Source: Rugosimonospora africana (GTDB lineage: Bacteria; Actinomycetota; Actinomycetes; Mycobacteriales; Micromonosporaceae). Taken from it: a DNA stretch of 64,000 bases. This document shows positions 36,429-44,971 of this stretch, in pieces (position 1 is the first letter of the stretch; each line of letters starts with the position of its first letter). The stretch lies in assembly GCF_016862975.1 (NCBI RefSeq), contig NZ_BONZ01000017.1, forward strand, positions 47,849-111,848, read 5' to 3'. The translations under genes were made by a program, and so were the position numbers. Below the pieces are notes generated by a model. It searched no databases, was not told the DNA's origin, and worked only from the letters and a program-made list of their open reading frames with translations.

Positions 36429-37309
36429 GGTTGGCGGGTACCCGGTGGGCGGCGCTGGCCGTCCCGCTCTCCGCTGCCCTGGCGCTCCTGGCCTGGCTGG
36501 TCACGCTGCAGCACGCGGTTGGCCCGGCGCGGGTCGTGGCGGGACTGCTGCTGGTGTTCGTGCTCCCCGGCGTGGCGGCCACGGCGGCGCTGTTTCCCGA
36601 GCTGGCGGTGCCGGAGCCGGGGCGCGCCGCCAACGAGCGGCCCCGCCTGTCCCGGCTGGAACGCGTCGTGCTGGTTCCCACGCTGAGCCTGGCCGTACCG
36701 GTCATCGGCGGGGTGTTGCTGAACCTCGTCGGCCTGCGCCTGACGGCCGCCACCTGGGGCGGGCTCGGTGCCGTCGCGACGCTCCTGCTGGCCGGCGTCG
36801 CCTACCTGCGCCAGCGTGGCTCGCGGTCGCCGTCCGACCCGTTCGCTCCGGCCGGCGGCTCCGCACGACCGGCTGCCTTCCCACCCGGGGCCGCCGGCTC
36901 CGGCCGCCCCGGAAGGCCGGCGGTCGGGATGCTTCGGCGCCTCGCGCCGCTGGCCGTGGCCGTCGCCCTGCTCGGGATCGCGGGCTGGATCGGCATGCGC
37001 AGCGCGACGAACGGGGCACAGGAGTCGTTCACCGCCCTGTCGATGGTGCCCGACGACGACCCGAACCCGGCCGACCAGGTACGCCCGGTCACCCTCGCCG
37101 TCGACTGTCACGAGAGCGCGCCGACCCGATACACGGTCAAGGTGCGGGAGGATGCCGGCGACGGCCACCAGTACCAGCTGTCGTTGCAGCCCGGTGAGGT
37201 CTGGAAGCAGGATCTCGACGTGCCGACCACCGGCCGGGTCACGGCCGATCTGTTCAAGGGGGACGGGGACACCCCGTACCGCAGCGTCTTCGTGTCAGGG
37301 CTGCAATGA
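36425..37309 (+). CDS. DUF1616-type membrane protein
   Basis: A 294-residue protein with about five membrane helices (first LAVPLSAALALLAWLVTL; second LLLVFVLPGVAATAALF) and an extracytoplasmic C-terminal domain of about 90 residues (VRPVTLAVDCHESAPTRYTV). It fits the DUF1616 family, which is found in archaeal and actinobacterial surface-polysaccharide loci and has no assigned reaction. Translationally coupled at both ends (ATGA overlaps), suggesting it works with the large membrane protein and the flippase. Confidence 0.8.
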   Translation: MRLAGTRWAALAVPLSAALALLAWLVTLQHAVGPARVVAGLLLVFVLPGVAATAALFPELAVPEPGRAANERPRLSRLERVVLVPTLSLAVPVIGGVLLNLVGLRLTAATWGGLGAVATLLLAGVAYLRQRGSRSPSDPFAPAGGSARPAAFPPGAAGSGRPGRPAVGMLRRLAPLAVAVALLGIAGWIGMRSATNGAQESFTALSMVPDDDPNPADQVRPVTLAVDCHESAPTRYTVKVREDAGDGHQYQLSLQPGEVWKQDLDVPTTGRVTADLFKGDGDTPYRSVFVSGLQ

Positions 37310-39336
37310 CGTTCTACAACAGCGGCAACGCCCGCGAGACCCCGTACCCCGACTCGACCGACCGGCGCGAGGCGCTGCTCGAAGCGCTGCGGTGGATGAC
37401 GGTCTACGAGAGCGCGAACGCCGCGACTCCGCGTAACCGCCTGCAGCGGGTGGTCAAGCGCAACGGCGACCTGCTGAGCAACTCCGGCGCCCTGATGGCC
37501 ACCAGCGTGCTGACCTCGCTGCTCGGCTTCGTGTACTGGTGGGTCGCCGACCGGTCGTTCTCCGCCGAGGCGGTCGGTGCCGCGTCCGCCGCAATCTCGG
37601 CGATGACGCTGGTCGGCACGCTCGGCATGTTCGGGATGGGTACGCTGCTCATCTCCGAGCTGCCCAAGTCCAAGGACCGGCAGTGGAGCCTGATCTCCAC
37701 CTGCGTCCTGGTGGCCGCGGGCGCCTCCACGCTCGGCGGGCTCGTCTACGTCGGGCTCGCCCTGTTCGCGATCCCCGGGCTGCGCGAGTCGCTGGGCTCT
37801 CCGCTGGGCATCGCGCTGCTGATCCTCGCGATGGCGCTCAACGGCGCGATGCTGGTCTTCGACGAGGGCCTGGTCGGACTGCTCCTGGGGCACCTGCAGC
37901 TGCTGCGCAACGCATACTTCGCGGTCGGCAAGCTCATCGTCGTCGGCATCGTCGCGCTGCTGCCGGTCGCGGTGACCGGCAGCGAGATCCTGGGTACCTG
38001 GGTGGCCGGCATCCTGGTGTCGCTGCCGCTGCTGTGGTTGTCGCTGCGCTCTCGCGGGGTGGGCTCGATCCGTCCGCGACTGTCCCGGCTGCGCGGCCTC
38101 GGCCGGCACGCGATCGACCACAACCTGCTCAACGTGGCGCTGTTCCTGCCCCGGACCTCGTTGCCGCTGGTGGTCACCTCGGTCGTGTCGACCCGGGCCA
38201 ACGCCGCCTTCTACACGGCGTGGATGGTGATGGGCTTCCTGGCCATGATCCCGGGAAGCATCGCGACGACACTGTTCGCGGTCGCCAGCGGCGACATAGC
38301 CGGTCTGCGGGCGAGGGTCCGGATCGGGCTCGCGGTCGCGCTCGGCGTCGGCGTACCGGTGTCGACCGGCATCGCGGTACTCGCCCGACCGATCATGGGG
38401 GTGTTCGGCAGCGAGTACGCGTCCTCGGCGTCCGGCGCGCTGACCGTGCTGGCGCTGACCTATGTGGTCGGTGTGATCCGGCAGTTCTACGTCGCCATCT
38501 CGCGAGTACGGCAGCGAGCGCGGCGGGCGAGCGTCTACGCGGTACTGATCGGAGTCATGGAGCTTGGCGCGGCGTGGATCGGCGGCAGCCACGACGGGTT
38601 GTCCGGGCTGGTGGCCTGGCTTGCCGGCGCGTTCGTGGTGGAGGGTGTGCTCATGGCGCCGGCGGTGATCCAGGTCGCGCTGCGCCGGGTTCCGGCGGCG
38701 GCCGGCGCGGCCGGGGCCGAAGCCGAGTCTTCCGCGCAGGCGTCCGGGCCGGGCGAGGGTACGCCGGCGCCGTCCAACCCGGTGGTACCGGCGAGGCCGC
38801 GCAAGAAGCCGCCGGCGGTCTCGGCTCCGGCCGAGCAGACGGCGGTCATTCCCCGGCCGAGGGTGGACGAGACGATGGTCATCCTGACCGGCAAGCCGGA
38901 CGAGACGATCGTCCTGCCGGGCACCAGGCCGGACGAGACGATGGTCATTCCCCGGCCGAGGGCCGACGAGACCATGGTGATACCCCGGCCGCGCGTCGAC
39001 GAGACGGTCGCGATGTCCGGGACGAAGCCGGACGAGACGATGGTGCTGTCCCGGCTCTCGGATGACCAGGCAGCGGTGACCCGACCAGTGACCCTGAGGA
39101 ACAGCCCGGTCAATCCGTGGTTCACGTCCGACGCGAACGATCTGTTCACACCGGTGGCGGCCGACGAGACCGCGGTGATCCCGCGGTTTGCCGCGGTACC
39201 GGGCCCGCGGCCAGCGAAGCCGCCCGGCGAGGAGACCACGGCGGTCGTCGTGCGGCCGGTGGCGGCCGACGAGACTGCGGTAATTTCCCGAGTACGCCCG
39301 GACGAATCGGCACAACATCCACCTCGCAGCATATGA
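37306..39336 (+). CDS. Polysaccharide flippase (Wzx/MOP type) with phospho-motif tail
   Basis: A 676-residue protein. Residues about 45-465 form a 12-14-helix MOP-superfamily exporter (LSNSGALMATSVLTSLLGFV, then FAAEAVG-like SFSAEAVGAAS), expected to flip lipid-linked glycan units. The last 170 residues are a cytoplasmic, disordered tail containing about nine Thr motifs of the form DETMVIPR, DETIVLPG or DETAVISR. Each has a hydrophobic residue at Thr+3, as preferred by FHA domains. The tail begins at about 38,830. Confidence 0.85.
   Translation: MTFYNSGNARETPYPDSTDRREALLEALRWMTVYESANAATPRNRLQRVVKRNGDLLSNSGALMATSVLTSLLGFVYWWVADRSFSAEAVGAASAAISAMTLVGTLGMFGMGTLLISELPKSKDRQWSLISTCVLVAAGASTLGGLVYVGLALFAIPGLRESLGSPLGIALLILAMALNGAMLVFDEGLVGLLLGHLQLLRNAYFAVGKLIVVGIVALLPVAVTGSEILGTWVAGILVSLPLLWLSLRSRGVGSIRPRLSRLRGLGRHAIDHNLLNVALFLPRTSLPLVVTSVVSTRANAAFYTAWMVMGFLAMIPGSIATTLFAVASGDIAGLRARVRIGLAVALGVGVPVSTGIAVLARPIMGVFGSEYASSASGALTVLALTYVVGVIRQFYVAISRVRQRARRASVYAVLIGVMELGAAWIGGSHDGLSGLVAWLAGAFVVEGVLMAPAVIQVALRRVPAAAGAAGAEAESSAQASGPGEGTPAPSNPVVPARPRKKPPAVSAPAEQTAVIPRPRVDETMVILTGKPDETIVLPGTRPDETMVIPRPRADETMVIPRPRVDETVAMSGTKPDETMVLSRLSDDQAAVTRPVTLRNSPVNPWFTSDANDLFTPVAADETAVIPRFAAVPGPRPAKPPGEETTAVVVRPVAADETAVISRVRPDESAQHPPRSI
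38833..39321 (+). other. Array of D-E-T-x-V-I motifs in the flippase tail
   Basis: Coding region for about nine repeats of an acidic-acidic-Thr-x-Val-(Ile/Leu) motif, roughly every 10-20 residues. In actinobacteria, Thr residues in such contexts (for example the ETTSVF segment of GarA) are substrates of PknB-type kinases and dock FHA domains. Phosphorylation here is inferred. Confidence 0.6.
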
Positions 39337-39378
39337 TCCCGCTATGTCTGCGCACCGTTCACCGACCGCGGAGACCCG

Positions 39379-40329
39379 ATGAGGCTCCCCTCGGTGTCAG
39401 CGGTCGTCGTCACGTATAACCGTCGGGACCGGCTCGCAGAGTCGATCGCCGCGATCGCCGGCGATCCGCTTGCGTCGGAGATCGTGGTCGTGGTGGACGG
39501 GTGCCACGACGGCTCGTACGAGATGCTCGTCGAACTGGCGAAGTCGGACCCGCGCATCCGGCCGGTCTGGCAGGAGAACGCCGGAGACGCCGCCGCCCGC
39601 CAGACCGGCGTGGAGCAGGCGGGTGGCGAGGTCGTCCTGGTCCTGGACGACGACGTGCTGGCCGGACCCGGCCTCGCCGAAGGGCACGCCCGGGTGCACG
39701 CCGCCACGCCCGGGGCGCTGGTGCTGGGGTACATGCCGGTGCGCCGGCCGGCTGTCCGGCGGCCCGGCGACTTCGCGAGTCACCTGTACGCCGAGGAGTA
39801 CGAGGCGCAGTGCCGCCGGTACGAGGCGGACCCGTCCACCATCCTGCGCGGCCTGTGGACGGGCAACCTGTCGATCCGGCGCGCGGACGCGCTACGGGTC
39901 GGCTTCCAGACCGAGGGCGCGCGCCTCGGCTACCACAGCGATCAGGCATTCGGGCTGCGCTGCCTGCGCGCCGGCCTGGTCGGAGTGTTCGACCGCGGCC
40001 TGTTCGCCGAGCACCTGCACGAGCGCGACGTGGACACGTTCGTGCGGCAGTCGCGGATGCGCGGGTCGGACCGCCGGCGCCTGGAGGAACTGTTCCCGGA
40101 TCTGATCTCGCACCACGACCTGGACGACCGGCTGGCACCGGCGGTCCGTGCCGCCGTCGCGGTGGCGGCGGCGCCGGGCATGTGCCGCCTGTCGACCCCG
40201 GCCCTGCTGTGGCAGGCGAGGCGGGCGGGACAGGCCCGGCTGTGGCGGTTGGAGTCGGTGCTCGCCCGGTGCCTGCGGCAGGTCGAGCTGCGCCGGGGCT
40301 ACCGGGAGTGTGCGACCCGAGCGACCTGA
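39379..40329 (+). CDS. Glycosyltransferase family 2
   Basis: A 316-residue GT2 enzyme (VSAVVVTYNRRDRLAESIAA; DDDVLAGPGLAEGHARVHA near the metal site; GNLSIRRADALRVGF). It is very similar in layout to the minus-strand GT2 at 41782-42714, and the pair look like paralogues. Starts 42 bp after the flippase, so it may belong to the same transcript. Confidence 0.88.
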   Translation: MRLPSVSAVVVTYNRRDRLAESIAAIAGDPLASEIVVVVDGCHDGSYEMLVELAKSDPRIRPVWQENAGDAAARQTGVEQAGGEVVLVLDDDVLAGPGLAEGHARVHAATPGALVLGYMPVRRPAVRRPGDFASHLYAEEYEAQCRRYEADPSTILRGLWTGNLSIRRADALRVGFQTEGARLGYHSDQAFGLRCLRAGLVGVFDRGLFAEHLHERDVDTFVRQSRMRGSDRRRLEELFPDLISHHDLDDRLAPAVRAAVAVAAAPGMCRLSTPALLWQARRAGQARLWRLESVLARCLRQVELRRGYRECATRAT

Positions 40330-40447
40330 GGCCGCGGCCCCCGGCTGGTGTGCCCGCCCGAGGGTTGAGGCCGCGGCGCAGGCATCGATGCGAAACGGGT
40401 AGGGTCGGGTCCCGACTGCGGGTGCCCGACGGAAGGAGTGCCGGTCG

Positions 40448-41797
40448 GTGGCTGGTCGGCGAATGTCGTTGCGCGACGGCGAATGGTTGTCCTGCGAGCA
40501 GGTCCGGGTGGTGGGTCCGCTGACCGGCGTGACCGCGCCCATGATCCGCGAGACGTTGATCGCCCTGCACCGCCAGCACCCCAACCATCCCAGTGTCTGC
40601 CGTATGGACCGGGAGGCGCGGCGGTGGGTACCGGTGTCCACGGCCGAGTACGCGTACCTGATGGACTCCGACGTGTCCGTCCTCGTCTGGCCCGAGCCCG
40701 GTACGGCGGAGTCCGTGGCGGTGGCGGCGGCGCGGGCGGCGGTCGAACAGCGGACCGGGGAGCGCACCGGAATCGAGCCGCACGAGGTGGCCACCGCCGA
40801 GACGCTACGCGAAGCGCTGACCTCGCGGGGGCTCGGCGACCGGCCGCTCCGGGTACTCGTCTGCGGCGAGTTCGTCGGCATCCGGATGAGTCACGCGATC
40901 GGCGACGCCCGGGTGTTCAACACGCTGGTGGCCGAGATATTCGGCGCCGGTGCCGCCGGCCGGCCGCCTCGCCTGGCGTTCCCCCGGCCCACCCGGTTGC
41001 CGCTCGCCCGTGCGTCGCTGCGCTTCTTCGGCCGCGATCCGCGCCGGGTGGTGACTCTGCTGAAGACGCCTCGGCCGGTGCTCGAAGAGCCGCCCGCCGA
41101 CGAGCCGCGCCGTGCCTGGCAGCCGGACGTGTCCGCGACGTACATCCGGTCGGAGCCCGGCACTCTCAGCGCGTTGCGCACCTGGCGTGACACCCACCAG
41201 CCCGGGGTCTCCGCGGCGGCCGTGCTGTTCGCCGCGGCCCGCGCCGCGTTCGAGGAGTGCGGGCTGCAGCCCGGCGACCCGGGCATGATGATCCTGGTCG
41301 ACGCCCGGCGGTACCTGCCGAAGGGCGCGACCGTCGACGGCAACTTCGCGCCGGCGCAGTACGTCATCCCGTCCGACACCCTGGATCCCCGGGCGATCCA
41401 CGAGGTGATGAGTGCCACGATCGCGGCCGGCCGGCCGCTGAGCAGCCTCGCGCTGCGCGACCTGTACGCGCTGCGGGCCCGGTTCTCTCCCACCTCGCCA
41501 CCGGCGCAGGTGCGGGTCAAGCCCAGCCCGCAGCTGACGATCACCCATATCGGCCGGCTCGACGGCTACTACTCCGAACTGCCGTGGGCCTGCCCGCCGG
41601 AGTACCGGATGATGCTCAGCGCGCCGACTCCGGGCGGACCGGAGGCGGTGACGGTCACGTTCGCGGAGATGGACGGGGAGCTGCACCTCAACGTCACGTT
41701 CCACCGCTCCACGTTCGAGGAGAAGGCGATGCGCCGCATCGGCGAGCTGATCTGTGCCGACCCGGTGGCCCTGGTCGAGGCTCACCGGCCCCGGTAA
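40448..41797 (+). CDS. Condensation-fold acyltransferase-like protein
   Basis: A 449-residue protein of the CoA-dependent acyltransferase/condensation-domain superfamily. The catalytic HxxxD motif is present as SHAIGDA (about residue 150), and a GNF segment (VDGNFAPAQYV) lies in the position of the second conserved motif. There are no carrier or adenylation domains, so it resembles stand-alone PapA- or WES-like acyltransferases. Within a glycan locus it could acylate the sugar or lipid. The GTG at 40448 has GAAGGAG 9 bases before. It converges with, and overlaps by 16 bp, the next gene. Confidence 0.72.
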   Translation: MAGRRMSLRDGEWLSCEQVRVVGPLTGVTAPMIRETLIALHRQHPNHPSVCRMDREARRWVPVSTAEYAYLMDSDVSVLVWPEPGTAESVAVAAARAAVEQRTGERTGIEPHEVATAETLREALTSRGLGDRPLRVLVCGEFVGIRMSHAIGDARVFNTLVAEIFGAGAAGRPPRLAFPRPTRLPLARASLRFFGRDPRRVVTLLKTPRPVLEEPPADEPRRAWQPDVSATYIRSEPGTLSALRTWRDTHQPGVSAAAVLFAAARAAFEECGLQPGDPGMMILVDARRYLPKGATVDGNFAPAQYVIPSDTLDPRAIHEVMSATIAAGRPLSSLALRDLYALRARFSPTSPPAQVRVKPSPQLTITHIGRLDGYYSELPWACPPEYRMMLSAPTPGGPEAVTVTFAEMDGELHLNVTFHRSTFEEKAMRRIGELICADPVALVEAHRPR

Positions 41798-42714
41798 CCG
41801 CGCAGCAGTTCGATCTGGCGCAGGGTACGGGCGAGGTAGGTCTCGGCGCCGAACATCCGCAGCCGGCCGGTCGCCCGTACCCCGCCGCGCAGGGCCGCGT
41901 TGGCCAGCGGGTACATGCCGGGTGTGGCGGCCGCTCCGACACCGGCGCGGAGCACCCCGGGCAGTGTGCCGGTGGGGTCCGTGTCGGCGACCAGGTCCGG
42001 ATAGGTGGCCGCCAGGTGCCGCCGGGCCAGACCGGACAGGCGTGCCTGGCGCAGGAAGCTGTCCACGTCACGGGAGTGGGAGTGCCGCGCGGCCAGCGAC
42101 CGGTCGAAGACCGCGGTCAGTCCCGCCCGGGCGCAGCGCAGCCCGAATTCCTGGTCGTCGTGGTAGCCCAGGCGCCGTGGCCCGTTCAGGCCCACCCGTA
42201 GCGCGTCCTCGCGGCGCAGCGACATGTTGCCCGCCCAGAGCGCGGTGATGACCGAGCCGGGATCGTTTTCGTAGCGCTGGCACGCCTGCTCGTACTCCCT
42301 GGCGTACAGCACGGTCGGGAAGTCTCCCCGCCGCCGTACCGCCGGCGCTGTCGTGGGCATGTACCCGAGCACCACGGTGCCGGTCCGGTCCCGGTGCGCC
42401 CGGGCGTGCCCGGTCGCCAGCCCGGGGCCGGCGACCACGTCGTCGTCGAGCAGCAACACGATGTCGCCGGTGGCCGACTCGACGCCGGTCTGCCGGGCCG
42501 CGCCCTCGCCGCCGTTCTCCCGCCAGATCGGGCGTACCCGGGGGTTCTCGGCGGCCAGGTCGCGGACCACCTCGTACGAGCCGTCCGCGCAGCCGTCGAC
42601 CACGACCAGGATCTCCGCCGGATGCGGGTCGGCGGCGATCGCGGCGATCGCCGCCGGCAGCGCGTCACGACGACGGTAGGTGGTGATCACCACGGACACC
42701 GAGGGCAGGCTCAC
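41782..42714 (-). CDS. Glycosyltransferase family 2
   Basis: A 310-residue GT2 (VSVVITTYRRRDALPAAIAA; LLLDDDVVAGPGLATGHAR; GNMSLRREDALRVGL). It closely parallels the GT2 at 39379-40329, including RxSGLARRHLAATYPDLVAD versus RMRGSDRRRLEELFPDLISH, indicating a duplication followed by inversion. It is the last gene of the minus-strand set NodB-GH26-GT2, 15 bp after the GH26 gene. Confidence 0.88.
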   Translation of the reverse strand: MSLPSVSVVITTYRRRDALPAAIAAIAADPHPAEILVVVDGCADGSYEVVRDLAAENPRVRPIWRENGGEGAARQTGVESATGDIVLLLDDDVVAGPGLATGHARAHRDRTGTVVLGYMPTTAPAVRRRGDFPTVLYAREYEQACQRYENDPGSVITALWAGNMSLRREDALRVGLNGPRRLGYHDDQEFGLRCARAGLTAVFDRSLAARHSHSRDVDSFLRQARLSGLARRHLAATYPDLVADTDPTGTLPGVLRAGVGAAATPGMYPLANAALRGGVRATGRLRMFGAETYLARTLRQIELLRGYRGR

Positions 42715-42729
42715 CGGCGGCGACCTCCG

Positions 42730-43773
42730 TCAACCCGAGAAGTGCGGATCGGTGGCCAGCGCACGGTACGCGGACAGCGCGGACTGTGAGCTGTCGATCC
42801 GCCAGTTCTTGCCGTTGTTGTGGTCGTTGTCGGTGTCGAACCAGACCAGGGCGCCGACCGCGGGATGGTCCTCGATCCAGGACTGCAGCGCGCGGATCCA
42901 GTCGGCCTTCACTGTGCCGCCCCGCTCCAGTGCGCCGGTCTCGGCGATCATCACCGGCTTGTGGGCGCCGTACTTGCTGGTGATCCCGCTGAACAGCGAC
43001 GCGGGCGTCTCCCGCCCGGTGAAGTATCCGGACACCGCGACCCAGTCGACGTAGTTGTCGCCCGGGTAGTAGTTGGCCATGTTGTTCCACGAACTCTGCG
43101 GCACCGAGCCCGCGTTCGGCCCCCAGACCCAGGAGACGTTGTCGGCCTTGTGGGCCACGAAGATGTCGTGGATGTGGCGCCAGGCGGCGATGAAGCCGCC
43201 CGGGTTCTTGCCGTTCTCCGCACCACCCCAGTCGTACCAGTTGCCGTTCATCTCCCACGCCCAGCGCAGGAACACCGGCGCCTTCAGGCTGGCCAGCGCG
43301 TCCGCCGCCTTGGCGATCAGCTGATCCTGGGAGCCGTTGGTGATCGGCGCGTAGAAGGTCCCGCTCCACGAGATCAGCAGGATGCTGCCGGCCGGCAGCC
43401 CGGCCAGCGAGGTCGGCATCGGCTGGTACCAGTCGTAGTACTCGTGGATGATCCGCTGCTGCCGGCCGAGCTGCTGCCGGCGCAGCGCGAGGCTGTCCTG
43501 CTCGCTCTTCTGGCCCTTGAGGTCGATGTACTCGCCGAGCATCACCTTGCCGGGTGTCGGCTCGGGCTTGGTCGAACCGGTCTTCGCGCCCGACGTGTCA
43601 CCGGATCCGGCGGGGGCGGGTGCGCCCGAGGCCGCCGCGGACGCGCCGGGTCTGACCCACGCCGCCGAGGTCGTCGTCGCCGGCTCCTGTGCGCAGGCCA
43701 CCAGGGACGCGATCGTCACGGCGAGTACGGCGCCGGTGGCGAGCCGCCGCAACGGCCGGTCAAGACGCTTCAC
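42730..43773 (-). CDS. GH26-like glycoside hydrolase lipoprotein
   Basis: A 347-residue exported lipoprotein. The signal peptide ends in a lipobox (IASLVAC, Cys at about 27), followed by a Thr/Ala/Pro-rich linker. The catalytic domain has RWAWEMNGNWYDWGG (acid/base Glu) and VMIAETGALERGG (nucleophile Glu), the pattern of family 26 beta-mannanases and related enzymes. The substrate is not certain: it may trim or release the glycan made by this locus. Confidence 0.82.
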   Translation of the reverse strand: MKRLDRPLRRLATGAVLAVTIASLVACAQEPATTTSAAWVRPGASAAASGAPAPAGSGDTSGAKTGSTKPEPTPGKVMLGEYIDLKGQKSEQDSLALRRQQLGRQQRIIHEYYDWYQPMPTSLAGLPAGSILLISWSGTFYAPITNGSQDQLIAKAADALASLKAPVFLRWAWEMNGNWYDWGGAENGKNPGGFIAAWRHIHDIFVAHKADNVSWVWGPNAGSVPQSSWNNMANYYPGDNYVDWVAVSGYFTGRETPASLFSGITSKYGAHKPVMIAETGALERGGTVKADWIRALQSWIEDHPAVGALVWFDTDNDHNNGKNWRIDSSQSALSAYRALATDPHFSG

Positions 43774-43815
43774 GAAACTCTCCCCACGGGTGTACGGCCG
43801 GGCAACGGGCCGGGC

Positions 43816-44634
43816 TCACGTCAGTTTCGTCCGGAACACCCGGAGTGCAACACGCCGGGCCACCCGCCATCCCGGCTGCGCCACCCGTTTCAGTGCCGGT
43901 ACCAGGCTCGAACCCTCGCCGCGCACCAGCCGCACCAGGTCGTCGCCGGAGTGGTCGGGGGTCGGCTGCAGCCGGGACACGGCGAGGCGGTCGCCGCCCT
44001 CGCGGTACAGCCGCCGGCCGACCTCGCACGCGTTGCCGTGCCCGTACTTCGCCACGACCGCCCGAACCGTCGCGCTGTTGTACCCGTGCGGGTACGCGAA
44101 CGAACGGATCGGTCGCGCGAGCGCATCGGCGAGCCGGTCGCGGCTGTCGCGCACCTCCGCGTCGAGCTGACCGGCGGGCAGCACGTCCAGCGGGTGATGG
44201 ATGAGGCTGTGGTTACCGATCTCGACGCCCGTCGCCGCCACGTCCGCCAGCTGCGACCAGTCCATGATCGGGCCGAGTGCGCCGGCGTGCGGGCCGAGCC
44301 AGTCGGCCGGGCCGCCCATGTGGCCGACCGACATGTAGAGCGTGGCGCCCGCCTTGGCTTCGGCCAGCACACCGACGGCGTGGTCGAGGAAGTCGACGTA
44401 CCCGTCGTCGAACGTCAGCGCCACGAGCGGGTCGGTGCAGCCGCCGTCCAGCAGGTCCAGCGCCTCGGACAGGCCGGTCAGCCGGTATCCGGCGCCGGAC
44501 AACGCGGCGAGCTGTTCGGCCAGCAGTTTGGGTGGCACTCCGAAGGTGCGCATCGGGCCCTCGGGAACGCTTGACACCGAGTGGTACATAAGCACCGCAA
44601 GAGCGCGCTCTCCCGGCGGTTGTGGTTGTGCCAC
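43816..44634 (-). CDS. NodB-type polysaccharide deacetylase
   Basis: A carbohydrate esterase 4 domain: VLMYHSVSS, LTFDDGYVDFLDHAV (metal-binding Asp pair), EIGNHSLIHHPLD (H-x3-H) and RSFAYPHGYNS. It would remove N- or O-acetyl groups from a glycan. I chose the GTG at 44634 (272 aa) because GAGGA lies 9 bases upstream and the N-terminus then begins directly before the domain; a 38-residue upstream extension to 44748 is possible but Arg-rich and unlike the family. No signal peptide is obvious. It heads the minus-strand set with GH26 and GT2. Confidence 0.85.
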   Translation of the reverse strand: MAQPQPPGERALAVLMYHSVSSVPEGPMRTFGVPPKLLAEQLAALSGAGYRLTGLSEALDLLDGGCTDPLVALTFDDGYVDFLDHAVGVLAEAKAGATLYMSVGHMGGPADWLGPHAGALGPIMDWSQLADVAATGVEIGNHSLIHHPLDVLPAGQLDAEVRDSRDRLADALARPIRSFAYPHGYNSATVRAVVAKYGHGNACEVGRRLYREGGDRLAVSRLQPTPDHSGDDLVRLVRGEGSSLVPALKRVAQPGWRVARRVALRVFRTKLT

Positions 44635-44971
44635 CTCAGCCCGTCCTCGTTCCCGTCGTGTCGCGCCGTGCCGGCCGTAACCCGCGGGCGGTCGCGTCAC
44701 GGGCCGATCCGCTTCACCCGTCTCCGCGCCACAGCGTCTGGGGAGCAAGTATGGACCAACCGTACGTCCACGCGCGAATGGACCGGGTGGCGCCGATTTG
44801 GCTGGTGCGGATCGAGCGATCTGCGGCCGACCACTCGGTGTCGTCGGCTATCGTATGAACGCCGTGAAGACTTCTTCACAACGGGGCCGGTCAGGGGCAG
44901 TGACCGAGGGCGTAACTAAAGACCAACCAGTGCAACACGGCTGCGTGTCTTGCTGATGGGGAGTGTGGGTA
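44635..44971. other. Divergent intergenic region nodB / type III PKS
   Basis: About 340 bp carrying the promoters of two divergent operons. The clearest element is a 16-bp palindrome GTGAAGA-CT-TCTTCAC (44864-44879), about 93 bp before the PKS start. A -10-like TATGAA lies at about 44854. I see no gene, riboswitch or repeat-family member. Confidence 0.5.
44864..44879. promoter_or_regulatory. 16-bp palindrome upstream of the PKS gene
   Basis: Perfect 7-bp arms GTGAAGA/TCTTCAC around CT, close to a -10-like sequence. Candidate operator for the PKS pair or nodB; no regulator gene is adjacent. Confidence 0.55.

Noticed and set aside
44635..44748. N-terminal extension of the NodB-type deacetylase to 44748
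   Set aside because: The added 38 residues are Arg/Gly-rich and non-conserved, and a GAGGA site supports the GTG at 44634.
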